DNA of 64,000 bases. Source: Pseudodonghicola sp048268305. Lineage in GTDB: Bacteria; Pseudomonadota; Alphaproteobacteria; Rhodobacterales; Rhodobacteraceae. The notes beneath the pieces are model-generated. The model was given only the letters and a program-made list of their open reading frames with translations, was not told where the DNA came from and made no database searches. The stretch covers positions 124,001 to 188,000 of the forward strand of contig NZ_JBLWVT010000007.1 in the NCBI RefSeq assembly GCF_048268305.1. The letters run 5' to 3'. Position 1 is the stretch's first letter, and every line of letters begins with the position of its first letter. Made by a program: the position numbers and the translations under genes. Shown one piece after another: positions 8,140 to 15,404 of the stretch.

Positions 8140-9466
8140 TCCTGCGCGGCTGGTTTTGGACGGCTTGGGGACGGTCAGTCGCCAAGCGCATCGAGCGCAG
8201 CCGATAATAGCCAACCGCCGTCGTCACCGCCAGCTTGCGCAGCCCGTGGAAGGGCAGGGGCCGCATCGGGGTGACCGGATAGTCCAGCGACTCGACCGGG
8301 GTGCCCATCGCCCAATCGGCCATCACCTTGCCCAGCAGCGTGCCCATGGCGACGCCCCGCCCGTTGTAGCCGAGCCCGGCCAGCATGGTCTCCTCCAGCA
8401 GGTGGAGATGCGGATAGTGATCGGCGGTCATCGCCACGAAGCCGCCCCAGGCATAATCCCAGCGTACCCCGGCGAGAGCGGGAAACAGGCTCACCGAGGC
8501 CTTGCGCAGCGCCTGCATCTGCAGCCGAGTGCCGCCGTCGGAATAGGCGCCACGTCCACCCATGATGAACCGTCCCGAGGGATCGCGCCGGAAATAGAGC
8601 AGCAGCCGGCGGGAATCCGAAGGCGAGTGCCCCTCGGGCAGGATATGCGCCGCGGCTTCCCCCAAGGGCTCGGTTGCCACCTGGATCGAGCGGACCGGGA
8701 TCACCGTCTGCCCGAGCGGGGGGCAGAGGCCGTCGGTATAGCCATTGGTGCAGAGCAGCAGCCTATGGGCGCTGACCGCGCCCGTCTCGGTGCGGATGAT
8801 ATAGGCGGCGCCTTCACGCTCCAGCGCGATGGCGCGGCTGTGGCCGTAAATCCGTGCCCCGGCGCGGCGCGCCGCCTCGGCCAGACCAAGCGCATAGTTC
8901 AGCGGGTGCAGGTTGCCGCCGCGCCGGTCGATCAGCCCGCCGCGATAGGTCTCGGTTCCGATCAGCTCGGCGATCTCTTGGGGGGTCAGCGGGTCGACAT
9001 CGGCGCCGCGGCGCTGCCATTGCCGCGCCACCTCGTGCAGATCGTCCCGCGCGGGTAGGGTATGGGCGGCGCGAATCCAGCCCACCTGCTGCGCATTGCA
9101 GCGGATCGCGTGGCGGCGAATCAGATCGAAGACCAGTTGCGCCGCCGCGCCTGAACTGCGCACCATCCGGCCGCCGGTGATTTCGCCATAATGGGCCACG
9201 GTGGTGTCGGGGGGGGCCTTCAGGCCGGGATTGACCTGCCCGCCATTGCGCCCCGAGGCGCCCCAGCCCGGCTGCTCGGCCTCCAGCAGGGCGACGGAAA
9301 TCCCGGCTTCGGCCAGATGCAGCGCGGCGGAAAGCCCGGTATAACCGCCGCCGATCACGACGACTTCGGCCTCTTCGGTTGTGGTCAGCGCGGGATAGAT
9401 CGGCGCGGGATTGGCGGTGGCAGCCCAGAGGCTGTTGGCGATCACCGCGGTCTCGTTCTGGATCAT
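8009..9466 (-). CDS. FAD-dependent oxidoreductase (DAO family, gamma-glutamylputrescine-oxidase-like)
   Basis: A 485-residue flavoenzyme. The dinucleotide-binding motif VVVIGGGYTGLSAALHLAE is at about 35-53, the FAD motif GWGASGRNGGQ at 67-77 is typical of PuuB/OrdL-type amine oxidases, and the C-terminal FAD motif GLGYNGRGVAMGTLLG is at 364-379. Such enzymes oxidise N-substituted amino acids or polyamine conjugates, producing hydrogen peroxide. The family usually ends near residue 427 (GYYRLR); the remaining roughly 58 residues are Arg/Pro-rich and lie antisense to the convergent esterase gene, so they look like an extension created by loss of the original stop. It follows the YbfF-like esterase on the same strand with a 112-base gap. 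Confidence 0.85.
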   Translation of the reverse strand: MIQNETAVIANSLWAATANPAPIYPALTTTEEAEVVVIGGGYTGLSAALHLAEAGISVALLEAEQPGWGASGRNGGQVNPGLKAPPDTTVAHYGEITGGRMVRSSGAAAQLVFDLIRRHAIRCNAQQVGWIRAAHTLPARDDLHEVARQWQRRGADVDPLTPQEIAELIGTETYRGGLIDRRGGNLHPLNYALGLAEAARRAGARIYGHSRAIALEREGAAYIIRTETGAVSAHRLLLCTNGYTDGLCPPLGQTVIPVRSIQVATEPLGEAAAHILPEGHSPSDSRRLLLYFRRDPSGRFIMGGRGAYSDGGTRLQMQALRKASVSLFPALAGVRWDYAWGGFVAMTADHYPHLHLLEETMLAGLGYNGRGVAMGTLLGKVMADWAMGTPVESLDYPVTPMRPLPFHGLRKLAVTTAVGYYRLRSMRLATDRPQAVQNQPRRINRRRARAPDPTPRSRPRSAQSSRGRARPYDGRADSHAPARVR

Positions 9467-9578
9467 CGGCCTGTCCTGTCTGAGGTCGTTGCCGCCATTC
9501 AGGGTTGTGGCGGACGTAGGGTCAAGCCCCGGATCGGCCGATTGGCGTGAATGGGCGGCGACGCGCTGCGGGCGCGCC

Positions 9579-10343
9579 TCAGGCGCGGGCGTTCAGGAAA
9601 GCGCGCACGGTGGCCTCGAATTCGCGCGGCTTGTCGGCGTGCAGCCAGTGGCCGGCGCCGGCCAGCTTGACGAACCGCGCCTGCGGGAAAAGCTCGAGGA
9701 TACGCGGGCGGTCCTCCGGCTTGACATAGGTCGATTCCGCGCCGGTCAGGAACAGGGCGGGGCCGTCCCAATGGCCGGTAACCGGCGGGAAGGAGAGAAT
9801 TTCGGACATCTCCGCCTCGAGCACATCGAGGTTCAGCCGCCAGCGTTTTTCCTTCAGGTCGAGCGATTGGGTGAAGAAGCTTTGCAGCGCCTTGTCGACC
9901 CCGGCGGCGGCAAGCTGCGCCTCGGCGTCCGAGCGGCGTTCGACCTTGCTGAAATCCACCGCGCGCATCGCCGCGATATGATGCGCCTGACTGTGGCCGT
10001 AGGTGACCGGAGCGATATCGCCGACCACCAACCTGTGGACCATTTCGCCATGGCTCAGCGCCAGCATCATCGCGGCCTTGCCGCCCATCGAATGGCCCAG
10101 CACATCGGCAAGGCCGCCATGAGCGGCGATCACCTCGGCCAGATCGGCGGCCAGATCGGCATAGCGGTGCTGCGGCAGCCAGGGGCTCTGCCCATGGTTG
10201 CGCATGTCGACCGCGATCACCTGGCGTTCATCCGACAGCCGCTTGGCAATCACGCCCCAATTGCGCCCGGACCCGAAGAGACCGTGGGCAATGATCAGCG
10301 GCGGGCGGTCGGTGGCAGTGCCATGGAGGATGGTGTTCAGCAT
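9579..10343 (-). CDS. Alpha/beta hydrolase, YbfF-like esterase
   Basis: A 254-residue alpha/beta-fold hydrolase close in pattern to E. coli YbfF. The oxyanion His-Gly is at 20-21 (IAHGLFGSGRNW), the nucleophile Ser85 is in GHSMGGKA, and the catalytic His is in GAGHWLHADKP near residue 235. The VDMRNHGQSPW motif is typical of this small-acyl esterase group. Substrates are probably short-chain acyl esters or acyl-CoA. The gene is upstream of, and codirectional with, the FAD oxidoreductase and divergent from the small membrane protein gene. Confidence 0.9.
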   Translation of the reverse strand: MLNTILHGTATDRPPLIIAHGLFGSGRNWGVIAKRLSDERQVIAVDMRNHGQSPWLPQHRYADLAADLAEVIAAHGGLADVLGHSMGGKAAMMLALSHGEMVHRLVVGDIAPVTYGHSQAHHIAAMRAVDFSKVERRSDAEAQLAAAGVDKALQSFFTQSLDLKEKRWRLNLDVLEAEMSEILSFPPVTGHWDGPALFLTGAESTYVKPEDRPRILELFPQARFVKLAGAGHWLHADKPREFEATVRAFLNARA

Positions 10344-10448
10344 GGAAGTTGTGATAGCGCCGCCGCAACGTCAGCGCCAGACCCATTGAGCCCGCACGGC
10401 GCTGGCGCTATTTAGCTCCGATTGTTCCGCTGACCCGAGGCCCCGCCC

Positions 10449-10823
10449 GTGACCGAGCCTGCCCGAATCGAGATCCGAATCGAGGAAACCCTTATGCTTT
10501 TGCGAGAAAAGCTGGGGGCAGGAGGCAGCACGCTCAAGGGCGCGCTGAAACGGGCCAACCACCGGCTGCCGCGGCGGATTCGCGGCCAGGCCCGGCTGCT
10601 GGCCGAGGCGGAGGATTTCGCGCATCACCCGAAGCTTTGCCTGACGCTCGATGCGAAGGCTCTGGGCCGGGCGGCGGATGAGATCGCGGCCTATCTGAAG
10701 TCCATCGACCTGGTCGACCGGCGCAAGGGCTGGTGGCTGGGGATGCTGGGCGGTTTGGCCTTCAACATCCTGGCGCTTTTCGCGGCGCTGATCCTGGTTC
10801 TGCGCTGGCGCGGTTTCGTCTGA
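10449..10823 (+). CDS. Small single-pass membrane protein of unknown function
   Basis: A 124-residue protein I do not recognise by name. The N-terminal two thirds are charged and helical, with Arg/Lys/Glu-rich stretches (GALKRANHRLPRRIRGQARLL), and a single hydrophobic segment occurs at about 97-118 (LGMLGGLAFNILALFAALIL), ending with RWRGFV. It looks like a tail-anchored inner-membrane protein with a cytoplasmic domain. A GTG at 10449 opens the frame; an ATG at 10494 (MLLREK) is an alternative start. Its conservation of reading frame and codon pattern support a real gene, but function is unknown. Confidence 0.7.
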   Translation: MTEPARIEIRIEETLMLLREKLGAGGSTLKGALKRANHRLPRRIRGQARLLAEAEDFAHHPKLCLTLDAKALGRAADEIAAYLKSIDLVDRRKGWWLGMLGGLAFNILALFAALILVLRWRGFV

Positions 10824-10976
10824 GTTCTGGGCGCGCGACAAGGGGCGGGTGAGGAAGGCGCCTTTGGCGCCTGCCTTCGGCGAGGATATTTTCAGCTAGA
10901 AAAAGGCGCAAGCCAGGCTCTGGCCTTCGGGGGGCCGGCTCGCGTAAGCAGGGGGTGGACAGAACAGGAGAGCCTC

Positions 10977-11390
10977 ATGACATCGGTCTTTCACCTTGCC
11001 TATCACGTACGCGATCTGGATGCGGCGCGGGGCTTTTATGGCGGCGTGCTGGGCTGTGCCGAGGGGCGCAGCACCGAGACCTGGGTCGATTTCGATTTCT
11101 TCGGCCATCAGATTTCGTTGCATCTGGGCGAGCCCTTCCCGACCACCCGCACCGGCAAGGTCGGCGATCACATGGTGATGATGCCGCATCTGGGCGTGGT
11201 GCTGCCGCTGGAAGACTGGCTGGCGCTGGCCGACCGGCTTGCGGCGGCGGGCGTCGAATTCGATATCCCGCCCGTCGTCCGTTTCGAGGGCGAGCCGGGC
11301 GAGCAGCGCACGATGTTCTTCTTCGATCCCTCGGGCAACCCGATCGAGGTGAAGGGGTTCAAGGATTTCGCCGGGCTCTTCGCCAGCTGA
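10977..11390 (+). CDS. VOC family protein (glyoxalase/dioxygenase superfamily)
   Basis: A 137-residue vicinal-oxygen-chelate protein. It opens with FHLAYHVRDLDAARGFYGGVLGC, the typical first beta-alpha-beta unit with a metal-ligand His, and ends with FFFDPSGNPIEVKGF, which carries the second-half Glu ligand (E129 region). Members include glyoxalase I, extradiol dioxygenases and antibiotic-resistance proteins; the short length fits a single-domain dimeric enzyme of unassigned substrate. A ribosome binding site (ACAGGAGAG) precedes the ATG. A shared terminator separates it from the convergent glyA. Confidence 0.9.
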   Translation: MTSVFHLAYHVRDLDAARGFYGGVLGCAEGRSTETWVDFDFFGHQISLHLGEPFPTTRTGKVGDHMVMMPHLGVVLPLEDWLALADRLAAAGVEFDIPPVVRFEGEPGEQRTMFFFDPSGNPIEVKGFKDFAGLFAS

Positions 11391-11401
11391 TCCGCAAGGA
11401 A

Positions 11402-11427
11402 AAACGGCCGCCCGAGGGCGGCCGTTT
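11402..11427. terminator. Bidirectional intrinsic terminator between VOC gene and glyA
   Basis: A near-perfect inverted repeat (AAACGGCCGCCC with its complement) starts 12 bases after the VOC stop and lies 21 bases beyond the glyA stop. The A-run on one side and T-run on the other suit termination in both directions. Confidence 0.8.
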
Positions 11428-11447
11428 CGCTGTGCTGATCCGCGGGA

Positions 11448-12743
11448 TCAGAGGTTCGGATAGATCGGGAAGCGCTTGAGGAACTCGGCCACTTCGCCGC
11501 GCACCTTTTCTTCGACCTCGGCGTTGCCGTCCTCACCGTTGGCGGCCAGCCCGTCGACCACCTCGATGATCCAGTCGGCGATCTGGCGGAACTCCGCCTC
11601 ACCGAAGCCGCGGGTGGTGCCGGCGGGCGAGCCCAGGCGGATACCGCTGGTCACGGTCGGCTTCTCGGGGTCGAACGGCACGCCGTTCTTGTTGCAGGTG
11701 ATATGGGCGCGACCCAGCGCCTTTTCGGTGGCGTTACCCTTGACGCCCTTGGGGCGCAGGTCGACCAGCACCACATGGGTGTCGGTGCCATGGGTCACGG
11801 TATCGAGCCCGCCCTTGATCAGCTGATCGCTCAGTGCCTGGGCGTTGGCGATCACCTGCTTGGCGTAGTCCTTGAACTCCGGGCGCAGCGCCTCGCCGAA
11901 GGCGACCGCCTTGCCGGCGATCACATGCATCAGCGGGCCGCCCTGGATGCCGGGGAAGATCGCCGAGTTCACTTTCTTGGCGATGGTCTCGTCATTGGTC
12001 AGGATCATGCCGCCGCGCGGGCCACGCAGGGTCTTGTGGGTGGTGGTGGTGACCACATGGGCATGCGGGAAGGGCGAGGGGTGCTGGCCGCCGGCCACCA
12101 GGCCCGCGAAATGCGCCATGTCGACCATCAGATAGGCGCCGACGCTGTCGGCGATCTCGCGCATCTTGGCGAAGTCGATCTGCCGCGGGATGGCCGAGCC
12201 GCCGGCGACGATCAGCTTGGGCTGATGTTCGTTGGCCAGGTCCTGCACCTGATCATAGTCCAGCAGGTTGTCCTGCTTGCGCACGCCGTATTGCACCGCG
12301 TGGAACCATTTGCCCGACTGGTTCGGGGCGGCGCCATGGGTCAGGTGACCGCCGGCATCCAGGCTCATGCCCAGGATGGTATCGCCGGGCTGGATCAGCG
12401 CCTGATAGACACCCTGGTTGGCCTGCGAACCGGAGTTCGGCTGAACGTTGGCGAAGTCGCAGCCGAACAGCTGTTTGGCCCGGTCGATCGCCAGGTTCTC
12501 GGCGATGTCGACGAACTGGCAGCCGCCATAATAGCGTTTGCCCGGATAGCCCTCGGCATATTTGTTGGTCATGACCGAGCCCTGCGCCTCCATCACGGCG
12601 GCGCTGACGATGTTCTCGCTGGCGATCAGCTCGATCTCGTCGCGCTGACGTCCGAGCTCGAGCTGGATGGCCTTGGCGATCTCGGGATCGCGGTCGGCGA
12701 GGGGCTGGGTGAAAAAGCCGGTGTCACGGGTGGGCGCGCTCAT
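11448..12743 (-). CDS. glyA: Serine hydroxymethyltransferase
   Basis: A 431-residue pyridoxal-phosphate enzyme that interconverts serine and glycine while charging tetrahydrofolate with a one-carbon unit. Family landmarks are IELIASENIVS (about 37-47), NKYAEGYPGKRYYGGC (60-75), NVQPNSGSQAN, the VDMAHFAGLVA segment with the cofactor Asp and His, and TTTTHKTLRGPRGG with PLP lysine K237. The ATG at 12743 has GGGAG at proper spacing, unlike an in-frame ATG 15 bases upstream. Length is normal for the family. The gene is monocistronic, divergent from nadK. Confidence 0.98.
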   Translation of the reverse strand: MSAPTRDTGFFTQPLADRDPEIAKAIQLELGRQRDEIELIASENIVSAAVMEAQGSVMTNKYAEGYPGKRYYGGCQFVDIAENLAIDRAKQLFGCDFANVQPNSGSQANQGVYQALIQPGDTILGMSLDAGGHLTHGAAPNQSGKWFHAVQYGVRKQDNLLDYDQVQDLANEHQPKLIVAGGSAIPRQIDFAKMREIADSVGAYLMVDMAHFAGLVAGGQHPSPFPHAHVVTTTTHKTLRGPRGGMILTNDETIAKKVNSAIFPGIQGGPLMHVIAGKAVAFGEALRPEFKDYAKQVIANAQALSDQLIKGGLDTVTHGTDTHVVLVDLRPKGVKGNATEKALGRAHITCNKNGVPFDPEKPTVTSGIRLGSPAGTTRGFGEAEFRQIADWIIEVVDGLAANGEDGNAEVEEKVRGEVAEFLKRFPIYPNL

Positions 12744-12908
12744 GGTAACTCCCATCATCTGCGGTGGATGGCGGCGTTCCTACTGGAAAGGCGCGCGCGC
12801 GAAAAGCCCGGAATGCGACGTTTCGCTAGGTTGCGACGGCAAGACTGGTCAAGCGTGGAAAGGTATGGTTGTTTCGGAACCGATTGTATAACACCGGAAA
12901 CCCCTGCC

Positions 12909-13670
12909 ATGACCCTGAAAATCGCGTTCCTCGCAAGCCCGGCGCCGGTGGCGCAGGCGGCGCGGACCGAGTTGATCGAGCGCTATGGCGATTGCCTGCC
13001 GGAGGAGGCGGATGTGATCGTGGCATTGGGCGGCGACGGGTTCATGCTGCGCACCCTGCACGCGACGGCGGAACTGTCGGTGCCGGTCTATGGGATGAAC
13101 CGGGGCACCATCGGTTTCCTGATGAACGAATATGACGAAGATGATCTGAAGGCCCGGCTGACCGAGGCCGAGGAGGAGATCATCAATCCGCTCGCCATGA
13201 CGGCGATGGACCGGCAGGGCCAGATGCACAAGGCACTGGCGATCAACGAAGTCTCGCTGCTCAGGGCCGGGCCGCAGGCGGCCAAGCTCAAGATCTCGGT
13301 CGACGGACGCCTCAGGCTGGCGGAACTCGTGTGCGACGGGGCGATGCTGTCGACGCCGGCGGGATCGACCGCCTACAACTATTCCGCCCATGGGCCGATC
13401 CTGCCGATCGGCGCCGATGTTCTGGCGCTGACCGCCATCGCGGCGTTCCGGCCACGGCGGTGGCGCGGGGCGCTGTTGCCAAAGACCGCCAAGGTGCGCT
13501 TCGATGTGCTCGAGCCCGAAAAGCGGCCGGTGATGGCGGATGCGGACTCCGCCTCGATCCCGGATATCGACTGGGTGGAAATCCGCTCCGAGCCGCGGAT
13601 CCGGCACCGGATCCTGTTCGACCCCGGCCATGGGCTGGAGGAGCGGCTGATTTCGGAACAATTTACCTGA
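12909..13670 (+). CDS. nadK: NAD kinase
   Basis: A 253-residue enzyme that phosphorylates NAD to NADP. The catalytic GGDGFML motif is at 41-47, the NAD-binding AINEVSL follows near 110, and STPAGSTAYNYSAHGPI is the second conserved block. The short length is typical of the alphaproteobacterial form. The open frame extends far upstream opposite glyA, but only the ATG at 12909 gives a family-like N-terminus (MTLKIAFLASPAP). Divergent from glyA with 165 bases between the starts. Confidence 0.96.
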   Translation: MTLKIAFLASPAPVAQAARTELIERYGDCLPEEADVIVALGGDGFMLRTLHATAELSVPVYGMNRGTIGFLMNEYDEDDLKARLTEAEEEIINPLAMTAMDRQGQMHKALAINEVSLLRAGPQAAKLKISVDGRLRLAELVCDGAMLSTPAGSTAYNYSAHGPILPIGADVLALTAIAAFRPRRWRGALLPKTAKVRFDVLEPEKRPVMADADSASIPDIDWVEIRSEPRIRHRILFDPGHGLEERLISEQFT

Positions 13671-13819
13671 TTTTCTTTGCCGGGATGGGCGATATCCTGA
13701 TCAAAGTCACAGAAATGACCGCAAATCCATGCTATCTTGATCATGTTCGCTAGGCGAGCCCCGTCTCCGTGAGTGTCGGTCGGGGGAGTGACCATAGGAT
13801 CAAAGATATTTTCAAGCAC

Positions 13820-13855
13820 CCGGGCGTGGAAAGCTTTCCACGCCCGGATTTTTTG
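13820..13855 (+). terminator. Strong intrinsic terminator, 28-bp perfect palindrome plus T-run
   Basis: Bases 13820-13847 form a perfect palindrome (CCGGGCGTGGAAAG and its complement) followed by ATTTTTTG. It is 150 bases past the nadK stop and ends next to the stop of the convergent amidase. It may end nadK transcription or a small RNA encoded in 13690-13855. Confidence 0.8.
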
Positions 13856-13859
13856 CTGT

Positions 13860-15290
13860 TCACCCCAGTCTCGCCCAGAGTGGGTCGCACATCCGGCCGA
13901 CACGCTCTTCGATGGCGATGCAGGCGTCCACCGCCAGATCCTCGCGCCAGCGGCGGGCGACGATCTGCACATTGATCGGCTGCGGGCCCTGGGGCAGATT
14001 GGCCAGCCGCGCCGGCACGCAGCCCGCGGGCAGGCCCATGTAGTTCATCGCATAGGACCAGAAGGCTGACCCCAGAGCCTCGCGCATGCCCTCGACGCCG
14101 TCGAGATCGCGGTCGGGGGCGAAGAAGGGCTGCGGCAGGAAGGGGGTCAGCACCAGCGGATAGTCTTGTTGAAGCTCTGACCAGGCGCGGGCGTAATAGG
14201 TTCGCTTCGCCATCATCTGCAGCAATTCGGTGCCCTCATAGGGCGGGAACTGGCTGAAGTATTCGTCAAAGACATCGTTGATCGCCTTCGACCCCTGGGC
14301 GCGGATCGCCGGCTCCATCAGGGCCAGCACTTCGCCCATCAGGGCGCGATAGCCGACGATACCGGCTTCATGCAGTAGCGGCGGGTCGATCTCTTCGACC
14401 TGATAGCCGGCATCGACCAGCGCGTCGCGCGCGGTGTCGAGCGCGGCCGAGACCTCGGGGTGCAGATCGAAATCATAGGTCTCCTTGGTGAAGCCCACCT
14501 TGATCGGGCCCTCCAGCGCCGCGCCGCGCCAGGGCAGGGGCACATGGAACGGATCGCGGGCGTCCGGCGCGATCAGCGCGGGCATCGACAGATGCAGGTC
14601 GGCGGCCGAGCGCACGATCAGCCCCTGCACCGACATGGCCTGCGCCAGCATGCCGCGTTCGGCGGTCTGGCTGGGGTTATAGGCGGCGACGCGGGACAGT
14701 CCCGGTTTCACCGTCACCGCACCATTGGCGGCCGCGGGAAACCGCAGCGATCCGCCGATATCGTTGCCATGAGCCAGCGCGCCGATCCCCGCCATCACCG
14801 AAGACCCGGCGCCGCCGGACGATCCGCCCGGAGAGATATGGGTGCCCCAGGGGTTCTGGGTCCGGCCGAACAGCGGGTTGTCGGTATCGGCCCGGAAGGA
14901 AAATTCCGGCGTGTTGGTGCGCCCGATCACCACGGCGCCGGCCTTCAGCAGATTGCTGACCACCGGGGCGTCGCCGGGCGCGATCACATCCTTCAACGCC
15001 ACCACGCCATTGGAATTGGCCTGGCCGGTCTGGTCGACATTGATCTTGATGGTCACCGGCACGCCGTGCAGCGGCCCGCAGGGGGCGCCGGCAGCGCGGG
15101 CTTGGTCGAGCGCCCTGGCGCGGGCGCGCGCCTCTTCGGCCAGGGGCACGACGACGGCGTTCAGCCTGGGGTTCACCGCCTCCATCCGGGCGAGGTTCGC
15201 CGCGATCACGGCTTCGACGGTCACGTCGCCGGCGATGGTGCGGGCGGCGGTTTCGGTGGCGCTCAGGCGCCAGAGGTCTTTATCTGACAT
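13860..15290 (-). CDS. Amidase (amidase signature family)
   Basis: A 476-residue amidase-signature hydrolase. The Ser-cisSer-Lys catalytic triad is visible: Lys82 in PVTIKINVD, cis-Ser158 in SPGGSSGGAGSS and nucleophile Ser181 in GNDIGGSLRFPAAANG. This is a generic amidase or acylamidase and not GatA, which is present elsewhere in the window with its own GTDTGGSIR motif. The ATG at 15290 lies 10 bases after AGGAG; a GTG nine bases upstream is in frame but too close to that site. It sits downstream of prpE on the same strand with a 114-base gap. Confidence 0.92.
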   Translation of the reverse strand: MSDKDLWRLSATETAARTIAGDVTVEAVIAANLARMEAVNPRLNAVVVPLAEEARARARALDQARAAGAPCGPLHGVPVTIKINVDQTGQANSNGVVALKDVIAPGDAPVVSNLLKAGAVVIGRTNTPEFSFRADTDNPLFGRTQNPWGTHISPGGSSGGAGSSVMAGIGALAHGNDIGGSLRFPAAANGAVTVKPGLSRVAAYNPSQTAERGMLAQAMSVQGLIVRSAADLHLSMPALIAPDARDPFHVPLPWRGAALEGPIKVGFTKETYDFDLHPEVSAALDTARDALVDAGYQVEEIDPPLLHEAGIVGYRALMGEVLALMEPAIRAQGSKAINDVFDEYFSQFPPYEGTELLQMMAKRTYYARAWSELQQDYPLVLTPFLPQPFFAPDRDLDGVEGMREALGSAFWSYAMNYMGLPAGCVPARLANLPQGPQPINVQIVARRWREDLAVDACIAIEERVGRMCDPLWARLG

Positions 15291-15404
15291 GTCAATCACT
15301 CTCCTGCGCGGGCCAGCCTAGGTCAGGCGGGGGAGAGTGCAAGCGGAACCATGAAAAATCATGGCCCCGCCCGAAGCGTCGCTAGAATTGCGCGGCCGCC
15401 GATT

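Noticed and set aside
11703..12908. Upstream extension of the nadK frame opposite glyA
   Set aside because: The family N-terminus and catalytic motifs start at 12909; the extension is antisense to glyA.
13860..15290. Amidase considered as GatA
   Set aside because: A true GatA with GatC is at 53.2-55.0 kb; this protein has GNDIGGS and lacks GatA-specific segments.
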